Below are positions 51,671-61,453 of a DNA stretch of 64,000 nt, piece by piece (the stretch's first letter is position 1; the number at the start of each line of letters is the position of its first letter). The notes beneath the pieces are model-generated. The model saw only the letters and a list, made by a program, of their open reading frames with translations. It was not told where the DNA came from and did no database searches. This DNA is from Alphaproteobacteria bacterium (GTDB lineage: Bacteria; Pseudomonadota; Alphaproteobacteria; RF32; CAG-239), in NCBI GenBank assembly GCA_017635595.1, contig JAGBLF010000018.1:1-64000 (forward strand). The letters run 5' to 3'. The position numbers were made by a program, and so were the translations under genes.

Positions 51671-54577
51671 ATGTATAAAATCTACAACATCAATGCTGGC
51701 CTTTCTTTTGTTGATGTTTTGGCGCGGCGTTTTCTGGAACAGTATGCAGGTAGCGAAAAAGAACTATCAAAAGTTCTGATTTTGTTACCGACCCGCCGTG
51801 CTTGCAAGAGCCTTGTCGATGCTTTTTTGCGCCAGCATGAACTAAAACCGACGATTCTTCCCAGAATCGCACCGATTGCAGATGTTGAAGAAGATGAAAT
51901 TTTTTTAACCGGTGACACAGAAATTTTGAATCGTCTCAACCCTGTTATCGATGATACGAAGTGTGTCTTGATGTTAACGCGTCTGATTATGCAAAAAAAT
52001 AATCTCGGTTTACAGGATATATCTTTGGCTCAGGCTTATTCTCTGGCCCGAAATCTGAAAACGTTGATGGATACCGTTAAAAATAGAGAATTGGATTTTG
52101 CAGACTTAGAAAAATTAGTGGCCGAAGAATACGCCGACCATTGGCAACAAACGCTTGATTTATTGAAAATTATTACTAAATATTGGCCGGACATTTTAGA
52201 GGAAAAAGGGTATTCGGATACAACGGACTATCGTCAAGAACTGTTAAAAACACAAATAGATTTGTGGAATAACACAAAGTCAACACAAAAAATAGTTATA
52301 GCCGGCACAACAGCCGCCTATCCGATACTTAAAAAATTAGTCAAAACGGTTTGCGAACTGCCGCACGGCGAAGTTTATTTATACGGGCTTGATAAACATT
52401 TAGATGATGAATCATGGCAACAAATCAAAAGTGATGAAAATCATCCGCAGTTTGAGCTCAAAGAACTGTTGGATTATTTACGGATTAAAAGAGAAGATGT
52501 CGAAGACATAGAATCGTCAGCGAATTTTAACAGAGAACAATTGGTCTCTCAAATTATGCGACCTGCAAAATCAACGGCAAATTGGCAGTATTTATCTGAA
52601 GAAGGATTACCGATAACGGCCTTTGACGGCATACATCTGATGAACTGTGCCGATTTGCGTCAAGAAGCAAAAGCTATAGCAATGATTATGCGTCATACAT
52701 TGGAAACCCCCGAAAAAACGGCTGCTTTAGTAACTCCGGATCGTAATTTGGCACGCCGGGTGGTGTCGGAATTAAAACGATGGAATATTGAAGCTGATGA
52801 TTCGGCAGGACGTCCGTTACACCTAACACCGATAGGTATATATTTGCGCCTGATTCTTCAAGTTTTGGAAAACAATACGCAAGTCAGCCAAATTGCACTG
52901 ATGAAGCATCCGTTTACCAAATGCGGCATGGAAGAAAGTAAATATAATCTGACACGTGACCATTTGGAATTATATTTTCGTAACCATGAGAAATTGACAT
53001 CGACGACCGAGGCATTATGCGACGAATTTTGGAAACGGATGCAGCCGCTGACAGAGTTGTATGCACAGCCTGCGGTCGATATCAAAGATATTTTTACGGC
53101 GCATATCAAAGTTGCTGAAAGTTTGGCCGATACAGATCAAAAATTCGGTGCGCGGATTATATGGCGCAAAGATGACGGGCACGTTGCCGCCGATTTTGTG
53201 AATGATTTTATTAACCGTTGTGATATCATTGGAACAATTAATACAAACGAGTATGCCGCATTCTTTACCGAGTTGCTGACCGAATACAGTGTGCGCGCGC
53301 GCTACGGATTACATCCGCGGGTTAAAATACTCGGCCCGATAGAAGCGCGTTTGGCCAGCTATGATGTGACAATTATCGGTGAGGCCAATGAGGGCTGTTG
53401 GCCTAATTTGCCGCAGGCCGATATGTGGATGTCGCGACCGATGAAAAAAACTTTCGGTTTGCCGGCTCCCGAGCATGCCATAGGTGTTGCCGCAGCTGAT
53501 TTTGCACATTTATTGAATGCGCCGGAAGTTTATATTACCCGTGCCGAACGTGTTGATGATACACCGACGAATAAATCGCGATGGTGGCTCCGTTTTGAAA
53601 CCGTTTTGAAGGCAAATTTCGGGGACGATGCCAAACGTTATGAGTTTTTATATGATAAAAAATATTCCGTTTGGGCCAAGGAGTTGGAGCGGCAGGGCAA
53701 ATACAGCCCTATTTCCGCACCGCAGCCTCGTCCGCCCCTTGATATGCGCCCGCGCGAATTGTGGGCAACAAATGTTGAAACGCTGATGCGTGATCCGTAT
53801 ACGATTTTTGCGAAAAGCATATTAAAAATTTTTCCTCTTGATGATTTGGATCGTGAGGTACAGCCTTATGATTACGGTAATATCGTCCATGAGATTCTGC
53901 AAACATACAACAGTACGCACAAGCATCAATTGCCGGAAAATGCATTGGAAGAACTGCTTAAACTCGGCGAAAGCGTTTTCAAGACAAAGAAGGTGTCGCC
54001 GGAACAGTATGCTTTCTGGTATCCGCAGTTTGTGAAAGCCATGGAATGGTATGTTGCTCAGGAACGGCAATATCGTCCGGAAATAGATACTATTCATAAT
54101 GAAGTTGAAGGCACCGTCGTCTTTGATGATTTAAACTTTAAAATAAAGGCTAAAGCGGACCGTGTTGATGAAACAAAAGACGGACATATTAATATTATCG
54201 ATTACAAGACCGGCAGCTATCGTAAGGAAAAAGAAATAGTCAAAGGGACGGCACCTCAATTACCGATAGAAGCCCTAATTGCCGAAAAAGGCGGATATCC
54301 GGGTATAAAGCCTAAGAAAGCCGAATCTTTGCGCTATTGGCCATTCAAAGACAAAGAAGTAAGCACAACTTTTGAGCAAACTCAAGAGGCCGTAAGTACA
54401 ATATATAAAAATTTACGAGAATTAATCATTGCTTTTGATAACGAAGACAGACCGTATCTGGCCAAGCCTGTCCTTTCCAATAAGCCGATTTACAGCGATT
54501 ACGAACATTTGTCGCGTTTCTTGGAATGGTCTGTTAAAGATGATGACGATGAAAATGGAGAAACTGATGATGAGTAA
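51671..54577 (+). CDS. addB: Double-strand break repair protein AddB
   Basis: AddB is the subunit of the AddAB helicase-nuclease that works at broken DNA ends before RecA loading. The 968 residues show an N-terminal UvrD-like but degenerate ATPase region (VLILLPTRRACKSLVDAFL), and DVTIIGEANEGCWPNLPQADMW mid-protein, a family hallmark. Near the C-terminus is a RecB-type nuclease domain (VDETKDGHINIIDYKTG; D-x-K in IDYK). The length and order match alphaproteobacterial AddB. The stop overlaps addA by 11 bp. Confidence 0.93.
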   Translation: MYKIYNINAGLSFVDVLARRFLEQYAGSEKELSKVLILLPTRRACKSLVDAFLRQHELKPTILPRIAPIADVEEDEIFLTGDTEILNRLNPVIDDTKCVLMLTRLIMQKNNLGLQDISLAQAYSLARNLKTLMDTVKNRELDFADLEKLVAEEYADHWQQTLDLLKIITKYWPDILEEKGYSDTTDYRQELLKTQIDLWNNTKSTQKIVIAGTTAAYPILKKLVKTVCELPHGEVYLYGLDKHLDDESWQQIKSDENHPQFELKELLDYLRIKREDVEDIESSANFNREQLVSQIMRPAKSTANWQYLSEEGLPITAFDGIHLMNCADLRQEAKAIAMIMRHTLETPEKTAALVTPDRNLARRVVSELKRWNIEADDSAGRPLHLTPIGIYLRLILQVLENNTQVSQIALMKHPFTKCGMEESKYNLTRDHLELYFRNHEKLTSTTEALCDEFWKRMQPLTELYAQPAVDIKDIFTAHIKVAESLADTDQKFGARIIWRKDDGHVAADFVNDFINRCDIIGTINTNEYAAFFTELLTEYSVRARYGLHPRVKILGPIEARLASYDVTIIGEANEGCWPNLPQADMWMSRPMKKTFGLPAPEHAIGVAAADFAHLLNAPEVYITRAERVDDTPTNKSRWWLRFETVLKANFGDDAKRYEFLYDKKYSVWAKELERQGKYSPISAPQPRPPLDMRPRELWATNVETLMRDPYTIFAKSILKIFPLDDLDREVQPYDYGNIVHEILQTYNSTHKHQLPENALEELLKLGESVFKTKKVSPEQYAFWYPQFVKAMEWYVAQERQYRPEIDTIHNEVEGTVVFDDLNFKIKAKADRVDETKDGHINIIDYKTGSYRKEKEIVKGTAPQLPIEALIAEKGGYPGIKPKKAESLRYWPFKDKEVSTTFEQTQEAVSTIYKNLRELIIAFDNEDRPYLAKPVLSNKPIYSDYEHLSRFLEWSVKDDDDENGETDDE

Positions 54578-57500
54578 TGCGGTAAACCATAAAAGTATTC
54601 GTGACGATCTTTCGGCTTTAGCAACCAGACAGCAACGTGAAGCCGCCGATCCGGCATATTCCGTTTGGGTTGAAGCTTCGGCCGGCACCGGTAAAACCAA
54701 AGTTTTGACCGACAGAGTTTTGCGCTTGCTGCTGGCCGGCGTTAAACCGCAAAGACTTTTGTGCCTGACTTATACCAAAGCGGCAGCCGTGCAAATGAAT
54801 GACCGTATTTCCGAATATTTAGGTAAATGGGCGGTTATGTCGGATGAACAATTGAAAAAAGATCTCAGAGATTTAATCGGGGCTGAAAATTTTTCGGCAA
54901 CGGAACAAGACCAATATATGCGTTCGGCACGCGTTCTGTTTGCTGATTTACTGGATACGCCGGGCGGTATAAAAATCCAGACTATTCACAGCTTTTGTCA
55001 GGATATATTGAAACGCTTTCCGCTTGAAGCGGCAATATCGCCGTATTTTAATGTGTTGGATGACCGCGGGAAAGATATGGCTTTAAGTGCTATTAAAAAA
55101 GAATTGCTGTCGGGAAAGTTTGATGAAAATTCGCAATTGGATGAGGCTGTGAAGTATTTTACCCATAATTTGAGCGAAAAATCATTTCCTAAAGTTATGG
55201 AGCATATTACCGATAATCGTGCCGAGATAACCGAATTGCTGCAAAAATACGGCAGTTTGGCGCAATTTCTACCGGTTTTGGAAGAACATCTCGGTATTAA
55301 AGATGGTGATACTTCTGAACAAATAAAAGACGAATTTATGAAATCTGTTGACTGGGTTGAGACGAAAATCAATATGGCCGCTTGGAAATACGGAGGAAAA
55401 ACAGATAAAGGCAGATGTGAGATTTTGGAAAAAATAATGTCTCATGCCGTTGGTGCCTCAGACTATGATGAATATAAAAAAGTGTTTCTGACCGGTGCCG
55501 ATGAAAAACAGGCAAATTTGGCATCAAAAGATGCACAAAAAGTCGATAAAGAGATACTCGAACGCGCTTCCCGAGAAGCTGAACGTCTGTTACGAACAAA
55601 TCAAAAATTGGTTCGATTGAATTTATATTATTCAACCAAAAACTTTTTGATTATCGCCGAAAATTTAAATGAAAAATATGCTGCCGTCAAAAAACAGATG
55701 TCTGTTTTAGATTATGACGATATGATTTTATTGACAAGACACCTGCTTTCAAATCCGACAACGGCAGCGTGGGTTTTATACAAGCTTGACGGAGGTATAG
55801 ATCATATTTTACTGGATGAAGCGCAAGATACATCACCGGAACAGTGGGATATTATTAAATATTTAAGTGAAGAGTTTTTTGCCGGTGCCGGTATCAGTGA
55901 TAAAAAACGCACTATTTTTGCGGTCGGAGACCGTAAACAATCGATTTTCAGCTTTCAGGGAGCCGATCCGGACAAGCTTGATGCCATGTTTAAATATTTT
56001 AAGCAAAAGGGCGGTAATGATTTCAAAAAAGTCAATTTGGAAGTATCCTTCCGTTCGTCACCGGCGATTTTGCAATCGGTTAATAAAGTGTTTTCCGCTC
56101 CGGAAATTGCTGACGGTGTCGTTGCCGAAGGCGAAACGGTAAATCATAAACCGTATCGTGTCGGCGAGTTCGGAACCGTTGAAATTTGGGCGCCGTTTAT
56201 TGCTGAAAAAAATACAAAAGCTCAAGACGATTCGCGGCTCTTGCCGCCGATGGAAATGGAAAAGCATGTTTCGGTTCGCAGCCGGTTGGCTCAGAAAATA
56301 GCCGAACGCATAAAAGCGATGGTTAATGAAACAAGTTTAACCGATCATCCGCTGAATTATCGAGATTTTATGGTTTTGGTTCGCAAGCGCGATGCCTTTG
56401 TCGAAGAATTTATCCGAGCCTGCAAAGAACAGCATGTTGATATTTGCGGCGCCGATAAAATGGTTTTGACTGACCAGATTGCCGTGCAAGATTTAATATC
56501 ACTTGGTAAGTTTTTACTGCTGCCTAATGACGATTTATCTTTGGCCGAGGTCTTAAAATCGCCGTTGTTTGGTCTTGATGATGATGATTTGATTAAACTC
56601 TGCCGCGGTAGAAATTATAAACTTTTGTGGTCTCGTCTCGGGGAAGTGCCGGAATACGGCGAAATATATAAGTTATTGCAGTACCTGCTCAGTAAATTAG
56701 ACTATATACGTCCGTATGAATTGTACAATTACATGCTGTCGACGAAAAACGGCCGTCAAAAATTTATCAACCGAATGGGTGTTGAGGTCGAGGATGCACT
56801 AGACGAGTTTATGAATCTGACAATCGCGTACGAACAACAAAATCCTCCGAGTTTGCAAGGATTTATCGAGTGGATGGGTCAAAGCGATGTTGTTATCAAA
56901 CGTCAGACCGAACAAAAAGATATCAATGCCGTACGTTTGATGACCGTTCACGGTTCTAAAGGGTTGCAGGCACCGGTTGTATTTTTACCGGATACCGTCA
57001 GTGTTAAGGCATCAAAATGCGAACAAAAAGTTTTGTCGGATGAAAAATATACATATTATCCGTTAAATAAATCATCTTATGAAAGCAACTGCCTTAAAGT
57101 CAAAGAGTATAACGACGGCAAGGCCGATGATGAATATCGCCGATTGTTATACGTCGGATTGACTCGTGCTGAAGATCAGATGATTATTTGCGGATACTCG
57201 AACAAAGATAAAATAAAGCCGGATTCGTGGTTTTCGCGTTGTGAAAAAATGCTGGTAGAAGGCGGATTCCCGGAAGATAAAATCTATAAAATAACGGAGG
57301 ACGGCGGTGTAGCCAAAGATTCTAAAAGTCAGCAGTTTCTGTCAACTGATATGCCGGAAGCAGAAAAATGGCTTTATGTTGATGCTCCGGGCGAAGACTC
57401 AATGTCAAAACCTTATACACCGTCAAATTTGACTAAAGACGAGGATGAACCGGATTCGGTATCGCCGCTGCAAGATACCGGCAATTTTTATCGCCGCGGA

Positions 57501-57947
57501 ACGATTATTCATAAATTGTTGCAGTTTTTGCCGCAAAATCAAGGCAATAAGGATGTTGCTATCGATATCTTTTTGCAAAAAAATGCGTATGATTTTTCAC
57601 CAGAACAACGCGCCAAGATTAAATCCGAGGTGTTGACATTGTTAAATAATCCGGAATTTGCCGATTTGTTCGGAGAAAAGGCTCAAGCCGAAGTTCCGAT
57701 TGTCGGCGAAGTTGATGGAAAAATGATTTCGGCTCAACTCGATAAGTTGCTTGTTCTTCCGGATAAAATAATGATTGTCGATTTCAAAACCAATCAACCG
57801 CCGGCCAAAGACGTTGCTTCAACATCACCGAATTATATCCGGCAGCTTGATTTGTACGCAAAGCTGTTGCAGCGGATATATCCGAATTTGCCGATTGAAA
57901 CCTATATTTTGTGGACCAACGAAGCAAGATTAATGCGTGTTGCTTAA
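54567..57947 (+). CDS. addA: Double-strand break repair helicase-nuclease AddA
   Basis: Helicase-nuclease subunit of AddAB. The 1126 residues begin with the UvrD-type Walker A VEASAGTGKTKVLTDRV. LCLTYTKAAAVQM, TIHSFCQDIL, HILLDEAQDTSPEQW, AVGDRKQSIFSFQGA, LMTVHGSKGLQAPVVFLP and LLYVGLTRAEDQM follow, with a C-terminal nuclease domain ending in IMIVDFKTN. The GGAG at 54557 favours ATG54567 or ATG54570. Upstream in-frame codons to 54429 lie inside addB. Confidence 0.94.
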   Translation: MMSNAVNHKSIRDDLSALATRQQREAADPAYSVWVEASAGTGKTKVLTDRVLRLLLAGVKPQRLLCLTYTKAAAVQMNDRISEYLGKWAVMSDEQLKKDLRDLIGAENFSATEQDQYMRSARVLFADLLDTPGGIKIQTIHSFCQDILKRFPLEAAISPYFNVLDDRGKDMALSAIKKELLSGKFDENSQLDEAVKYFTHNLSEKSFPKVMEHITDNRAEITELLQKYGSLAQFLPVLEEHLGIKDGDTSEQIKDEFMKSVDWVETKINMAAWKYGGKTDKGRCEILEKIMSHAVGASDYDEYKKVFLTGADEKQANLASKDAQKVDKEILERASREAERLLRTNQKLVRLNLYYSTKNFLIIAENLNEKYAAVKKQMSVLDYDDMILLTRHLLSNPTTAAWVLYKLDGGIDHILLDEAQDTSPEQWDIIKYLSEEFFAGAGISDKKRTIFAVGDRKQSIFSFQGADPDKLDAMFKYFKQKGGNDFKKVNLEVSFRSSPAILQSVNKVFSAPEIADGVVAEGETVNHKPYRVGEFGTVEIWAPFIAEKNTKAQDDSRLLPPMEMEKHVSVRSRLAQKIAERIKAMVNETSLTDHPLNYRDFMVLVRKRDAFVEEFIRACKEQHVDICGADKMVLTDQIAVQDLISLGKFLLLPNDDLSLAEVLKSPLFGLDDDDLIKLCRGRNYKLLWSRLGEVPEYGEIYKLLQYLLSKLDYIRPYELYNYMLSTKNGRQKFINRMGVEVEDALDEFMNLTIAYEQQNPPSLQGFIEWMGQSDVVIKRQTEQKDINAVRLMTVHGSKGLQAPVVFLPDTVSVKASKCEQKVLSDEKYTYYPLNKSSYESNCLKVKEYNDGKADDEYRRLLYVGLTRAEDQMIICGYSNKDKIKPDSWFSRCEKMLVEGGFPEDKIYKITEDGGVAKDSKSQQFLSTDMPEAEKWLYVDAPGEDSMSKPYTPSNLTKDEDEPDSVSPLQDTGNFYRRGTIIHKLLQFLPQNQGNKDVAIDIFLQKNAYDFSPEQRAKIKSEVLTLLNNPEFADLFGEKAQAEVPIVGEVDGKMISAQLDKLLVLPDKIMIVDFKTNQPPAKDVASTSPNYIRQLDLYAKLLQRIYPNLPIETYILWTNEARLMRVA

Positions 57948-58035
57948 AAAAACAGTTGTAATTGCCGTGATATTCTTTAATATATAAAAAAAATAACTAT
58001 ATGGAATATACACATCATAAATTCAGGAGAAAAAA

Positions 58036-58350
58036 ATGACACAACCTTTAACAGACAGCCAATTCGAATCTTCGGTATTAAATTCCAAAGGTTTGGTTTT
58101 GGTCGATTTTTGGGCAGAATGGTGCGGTCCGTGCCGCCAATTAGGCCCGATTTTGGAAGCTATCGACAATGATATGTCGGATATTACCATTTATAAAATG
58201 AATGTTGATGATTCGCCGGCCGTTGCCGGTCAGTACGGCTTGCGCAGTATCCCGACAATGCTGTTGTTCAAAGACGGCAAACAGGTTGATACCAAAGTCG
58301 GTCTGCAATCCGAATCAACTTTGAAATCTTGGTTGGAATCTTATAAATAA
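58036..58350 (+). CDS. trxA: Thioredoxin
   Basis: A general disulfide reductant. The 104 residues contain FWAEWCGPCRQLGP with the redox pair Cys30/Cys33, the cis-Pro segment RSIPTMLLFKDG and VGLQSESTLKSWL. The length is typical of TrxA. AGGAGAAAAAA sets ATG58036. It is 88 bp after addA and followed by a terminator, so it may be transcribed alone or with addA. Its FTR-like candidate partner lies at 14.3 kb. Confidence 0.96.
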   Translation: MTQPLTDSQFESSVLNSKGLVLVDFWAEWCGPCRQLGPILEAIDNDMSDITIYKMNVDDSPAVAGQYGLRSIPTMLLFKDGKQVDTKVGLQSESTLKSWLESYK

Positions 58351-58369
58351 TTCGGTTCCGATGCAAAAA

Positions 58370-58399
58370 AAGCTTCCGTAAAGGAGGCTTTTTCTTTTT
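58370..58399 (+). terminator. Intrinsic terminator of trxA
   Basis: AGCTTCC and GGAGGCT form a stem with a GTAAA loop (one G:T pair), followed by TTTTCTTTTTT. Confidence 0.8.
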
Positions 58400-58559
58400 T
58401 AAATCAAGAATCTGCTTGCATTTAAAAAATATTTATGCTAATCATAGCGCGATAAATTAACCGCTTTTATGTATGAGCACATTGTGCCACCGTAGTAAAA
58501 GCACTGTATCAATACGCTTTGCCAGTCAAAGCACGGAAAAATTAGAAAGGAATTACATT

Positions 58560-59021
58560 ATGAGACACGGTGACGGTCATAGAAAATTTAGTATGCCAAA
58601 AAGCCAAAGAAGAGCTTTGTTCTCTAACTTAACAGGCGCTTTGTTGGAACACGAACAAATCACAATCACTTTAACACGTGCAAAAGAATTAAGAACTTTT
58701 GCCGATAATATGATTACTTATGCGAAAAAAGGCGATTTGAACAGCCGTCGTTTGGCTGCTGCCTTCTTGCGTAATGATGAAGTCGTTTCTAAACTTTTCT
58801 CTACTTTGGCTGAACGTTATAAAGAACGCAACGGCGGTTACACACGCGTTTTGAAAGCCGGTTTCCGTTATGGTGACTGCGCTCCGATGGCTGTAATTGA
58901 ATTGGTTGATCGTGACGTTAATGCCAAAGGTGCTAAAGATTTAGCTCGTGTTGCTGCTGAAAAAGCGGCTGCTGCTGAAGCAGAAAAAGCTGAAGAAGCC
59001 TCCTCTGCAGAAGCTAAATAA
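58560..59021 (+). CDS. rplQ: Ribosomal protein L17, stand-alone
   Basis: A 50S subunit protein. The 153 residues start [20 protein letters not shown], followed by [38 protein letters not shown] and VIELVDRD. The Ala/Glu/Lys-rich C-terminal tail makes it longer than the E. coli form. AAAGGA precedes ATG58560; an in-frame Met 87 bp upstream lacks a ribosome-binding site. In most bacteria rplQ follows rpoA. Here it stands alone between terminators, with a leader of about 100 nt that contains a small GCACATTGTGC repeat. Confidence 0.96.
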   Translation: MRHGDGHRKFSMPKSQRRALFSNLTGALLEHEQITITLTRAKELRTFADNMITYAKKGDLNSRRLAAAFLRNDEVVSKLFSTLAERYKERNGGYTRVLKAGFRYGDCAPMAVIELVDRDVNAKGAKDLARVAAEKAAAAEAEKAEEASSAEAK

Positions 59022-59044
59022 TTTTAGCAAAAAGCAAATTAAAA

Positions 59045-59072
59045 AAAGCCTCGGTTATGCCGGGGCTTTTTT
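59045..59072 (+). terminator. Intrinsic terminator of rplQ
   Basis: AAAGCCTCGG and CCGGGGCTTT form a stem with one G:T pair around TTATG, followed by TTTGCTTTTTT. Confidence 0.85.
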
Positions 59073-59078
59073 GCTTTT

Positions 59079-59177
59079 TTAAGGAAGACTTTTTTTGTTA
59101 TCAGCAAAAACGGAATTTGAATTAAGGTTCAGAACCTCAGAATCTGCAGAGAGACTTTGCTTAGTTAAATTTAACAT
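59079..59177 (-). CDS. Short ORF of leader module copy 3 (32 aa)
   Basis: With the same ribosome-binding site and ATG as the copies at 19904 and 44748, it reads MLNLTKQSLSADSEVLNL...VFADNKKSLP and stops inside the rplQ terminator. The CT tract is six bases shorter than in copy 2, keeping the frame. It is probably a truncated relic, but conservation of the start and ribosome-binding site is notable. Confidence 0.35.
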   Translation of the reverse strand: MLNLTKQSLSADSEVLNLNSNSVFADNKKSLP

Positions 59178-59268
59178 TTGTCTTTCTCCTAAAATATAAG
59201 TTATTATGCATAACACATAAAACATACTGCCATAGCTTTAATATAAAGGAAAGTATGACGAAAGTAAT
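59087..59268 (-). repeat. Leader module, copy 3
   Basis: Third copy of the dispersed block (GACTTTTTTTGTTATC...GACGAAAGTAAT), shorter in the CT tract and lacking the neighbouring palindromic elements. It sits between the rplQ terminator and the terminator of the 116-aa gene. Confidence 0.85.
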
Positions 59269-59281
59269 CGCTAAGTCTCAT

Positions 59282-59308
59282 AAAAAAAGCTCCCTTTAGG
59301 GAGCCTTT
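59282..59308 (-). terminator. Intrinsic terminator of the 116-aa gene
   Basis: GCTCCC (59289-59294) pairs with GGGAGC (59299-59304); the A-run at 59282-59288 is a T-run on the minus strand. Confidence 0.85.
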
Positions 59309-59324
59309 GGGAAAAACAATGGTT

Positions 59325-59675
59325 TTATATTCTTTCGCTTTTAGAGGCGTTAACAATTTGGTTTGCTAATTTCTGAGCATTATTATCTTTAGTAAATGTC
59401 CATGCCGGATGTGATAATTTGGTCGAATTATCGGCATTAATTTTCATTTTTTGTAAGTCAAGTTCAGATGGTTCTTTACCGTTGACAACAGTATAAGCAA
59501 ATTTGGCAAATTCTCTGTTGAATCCCATTTCTTCTCTAGCCGGAACCAACTCAGTCGAGAATGCGGCCTTTACAGCTTCTTTACTGGCACCGGATAGTGC
59601 CGGAGCACTGTCAGCATGTGCCGGAGCAAAGCTTTTAATGCCTCCTTCTTGCATAAATGAATTTCTATCAGTCAT
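59325..59675 (-). CDS. Small hypothetical protein (116 aa)
   Basis: I do not recognise this protein. It is hydrophilic, with no signal peptide or membrane segment, an Ala/Ser-rich N-terminal third (SFAPAHADSAPALSGAS), and a helical C-terminus ending in NAQKLANQIVNASKSERI. AAGGGGATTAAAACA sets ATG59675; upstream in-frame codons extend 80 residues without a ribosome-binding site and are rejected. It has its own terminator and stands alone between the leader module and murJ. It could be a small secreted or effector-like protein, but nothing in the sequence proves it. Confidence 0.65.
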   Translation of the reverse strand: MTDRNSFMQEGGIKSFAPAHADSAPALSGASKEAVKAAFSTELVPAREEMGFNREFAKFAYTVVNGKEPSELDLQKMKINADNSTKLSHPAWTFTKDNNAQKLANQIVNASKSERI

Positions 59676-59872
59676 TGTTTTAATCCCCTTTAAAATGCAG
59701 ACATAATTCTGCACTAATTTTCTCTTTTGTCTAAGATTAACATTTGCAAAATGTTTTGTCAAGTATTTTTTTATAAAAGATGAAATATTTGTTACAAAAA
59801 TAACCTTTTTATGTACAAAGCCGACAAATTGAGGTAAAACTACAAAAAAACATAATAAATAAAGAGAGTACA

Positions 59873-61453
59873 ATGTCACTGTTAAAATCGGTAGCAACTT
59901 TTGGCGGATTAACATTTATAAGCAGAATAACAGGCTTTTTGCGCGATATGATTTTGGCAAATTGTTTAGGTGCCGGCATGATCGCCGATGCTTTTGTCGT
60001 AGCATTTAAATTACCTAATTTATTTCGTAGTTTATTTGCCGAAGGCGCCTTTACCAGCGCGTTTGTGCCGTTATTTTCACAAAAATTGGTTGCCGACGGT
60101 AAAAAGAAATCTATATTTTTTGCCGCGCAGGCTATTGCCGTTTTAGTGGTGATTGTCGGGTTATTTGTGCTTCTGTTTGAATTGTTGATGCCGTATGTTG
60201 TTACCGTTTTGGCACCGGGATTCCACAGTGATGAAGGTAAACTGGAATTGGCAACCGAATTATGTCGCATTACATTTCCGTTTTTGCTGTTGATATCTAT
60301 TGTATCGTTCCAAGGAGGCATACTAAACTCGTTTGAAAAATTTGCCGCTCCGGCCATGGCACCGATAATCCTTAATTTGACTATGATTTTTTCGGCCTTT
60401 GTCTTTGTGCCGTTTATGCCGTCGGCAGCACATGGTATCGCGCTTGGTATAACCGTTGCCGGTGTTTTGGAAGTTTTATGGTTGTACGCGGCATTAAAGC
60501 GGATAGATGTGACCATCCATCCTTATATTCATATCGGAAAAATTATGCAAAATCCGGAGATTCGCACATTGTTTAAGCGCATTGCGCCGGGGGTTGTCGG
60601 AGCTGGAATTTATCAGATTAACATGGCTGTGGATACGATTTTGGTATCATTGGTCGGAACCGGAGCAATATCGTGGCTTTATTATGCAAATCGGTTGCAA
60701 CAATTACCACTCGGAGTTGTCGGTGCCGCTATCAGCGTTGCACTGTTGCCGATTTTGTCCAAATGTCTGAAGGCCGGCGAGATCGAAGAAGCCAAAAAAA
60801 CACAAGATAAAGCGGTTGAATACGGGCTTTTAATGTCGTTTCCGGCCGCCGTATTGTTGATTGTTTTAGCCGAACCGATTGTGACGTTACTGTTCCAACA
60901 CGGAAGATTTTTGCCATCCGATGCCTCGCGTACAGCTTGGGCAGTTATTGCCTATTCGATAGGGTTGCCTTGCTATGTGATGACCAAGGCTTTAATGCCT
61001 AACTTTTTTGCCCGCGGCGATACAGTCACACCGGTAAAGTACAGCGCGGTTGTTTTTGTAACCAATTTTGTATTTAACGTTGTTTTAATGCAATATTTCG
61101 GGCATGTCGGTATTGCCATGGCGACAACAATTGCTGCGTTTGTGTCATTGGGACAGTATGTTATCGGGCTTAAAAAACGCGGATACTGGCATATCGGCCG
61201 GCCACTTGTCGTAAAAATTTTGAAAATAGCCCTTATTTCAGCTATTATGGGCGGGTGCGTGTGGGCTGCAGACTATGGCTTAAAGATGTACTTTGCCGTA
61301 TATCTGGTGCATAAAATATGTTTATTGGCCGAGTTATGCGTATTGGGTGTCTTTGCTCTTGCAATTTTTATGATATCGGCTAAAATACTGCATGTGATTA
61401 ATTTTTGCGAAATCCTTAATATGGTAAGGAGAAAACATGGTAAAGAAGCATAA
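59873..61453 (+). CDS. murJ: Lipid II flippase MurJ
   Basis: MurJ moves lipid II across the inner membrane for peptidoglycan synthesis. The 526 residues have about 14 membrane helices and the hallmarks TFISRITGFLRDMILA at the N-terminus, ADAFVVAFKLPNLFRSLFAEGAF, and GAISWLYYANRLQQLPLGVVGAAIS. The length is typical of MviN/MurJ. ATG59873 follows AGAGAGTACA. The stop overlaps the DUF2333 gene by 17 bp. Confidence 0.95.
   Translation: MSLLKSVATFGGLTFISRITGFLRDMILANCLGAGMIADAFVVAFKLPNLFRSLFAEGAFTSAFVPLFSQKLVADGKKKSIFFAAQAIAVLVVIVGLFVLLFELLMPYVVTVLAPGFHSDEGKLELATELCRITFPFLLLISIVSFQGGILNSFEKFAAPAMAPIILNLTMIFSAFVFVPFMPSAAHGIALGITVAGVLEVLWLYAALKRIDVTIHPYIHIGKIMQNPEIRTLFKRIAPGVVGAGIYQINMAVDTILVSLVGTGAISWLYYANRLQQLPLGVVGAAISVALLPILSKCLKAGEIEEAKKTQDKAVEYGLLMSFPAAVLLIVLAEPIVTLLFQHGRFLPSDASRTAWAVIAYSIGLPCYVMTKALMPNFFARGDTVTPVKYSAVVFVTNFVFNVVLMQYFGHVGIAMATTIAAFVSLGQYVIGLKKRGYWHIGRPLVVKILKIALISAIMGGCVWAADYGLKMYFAVYLVHKICLLAELCVLGVFALAIFMISAKILHVINFCEILNMVRRKHGKEA

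Noticed and set aside
59809..60516. 235-codon minus-strand ORF opposite murJ
   Set aside because: It is antisense to a clear MurJ gene; its Asn/Ala/Thr-rich composition is a by-product of the complement.
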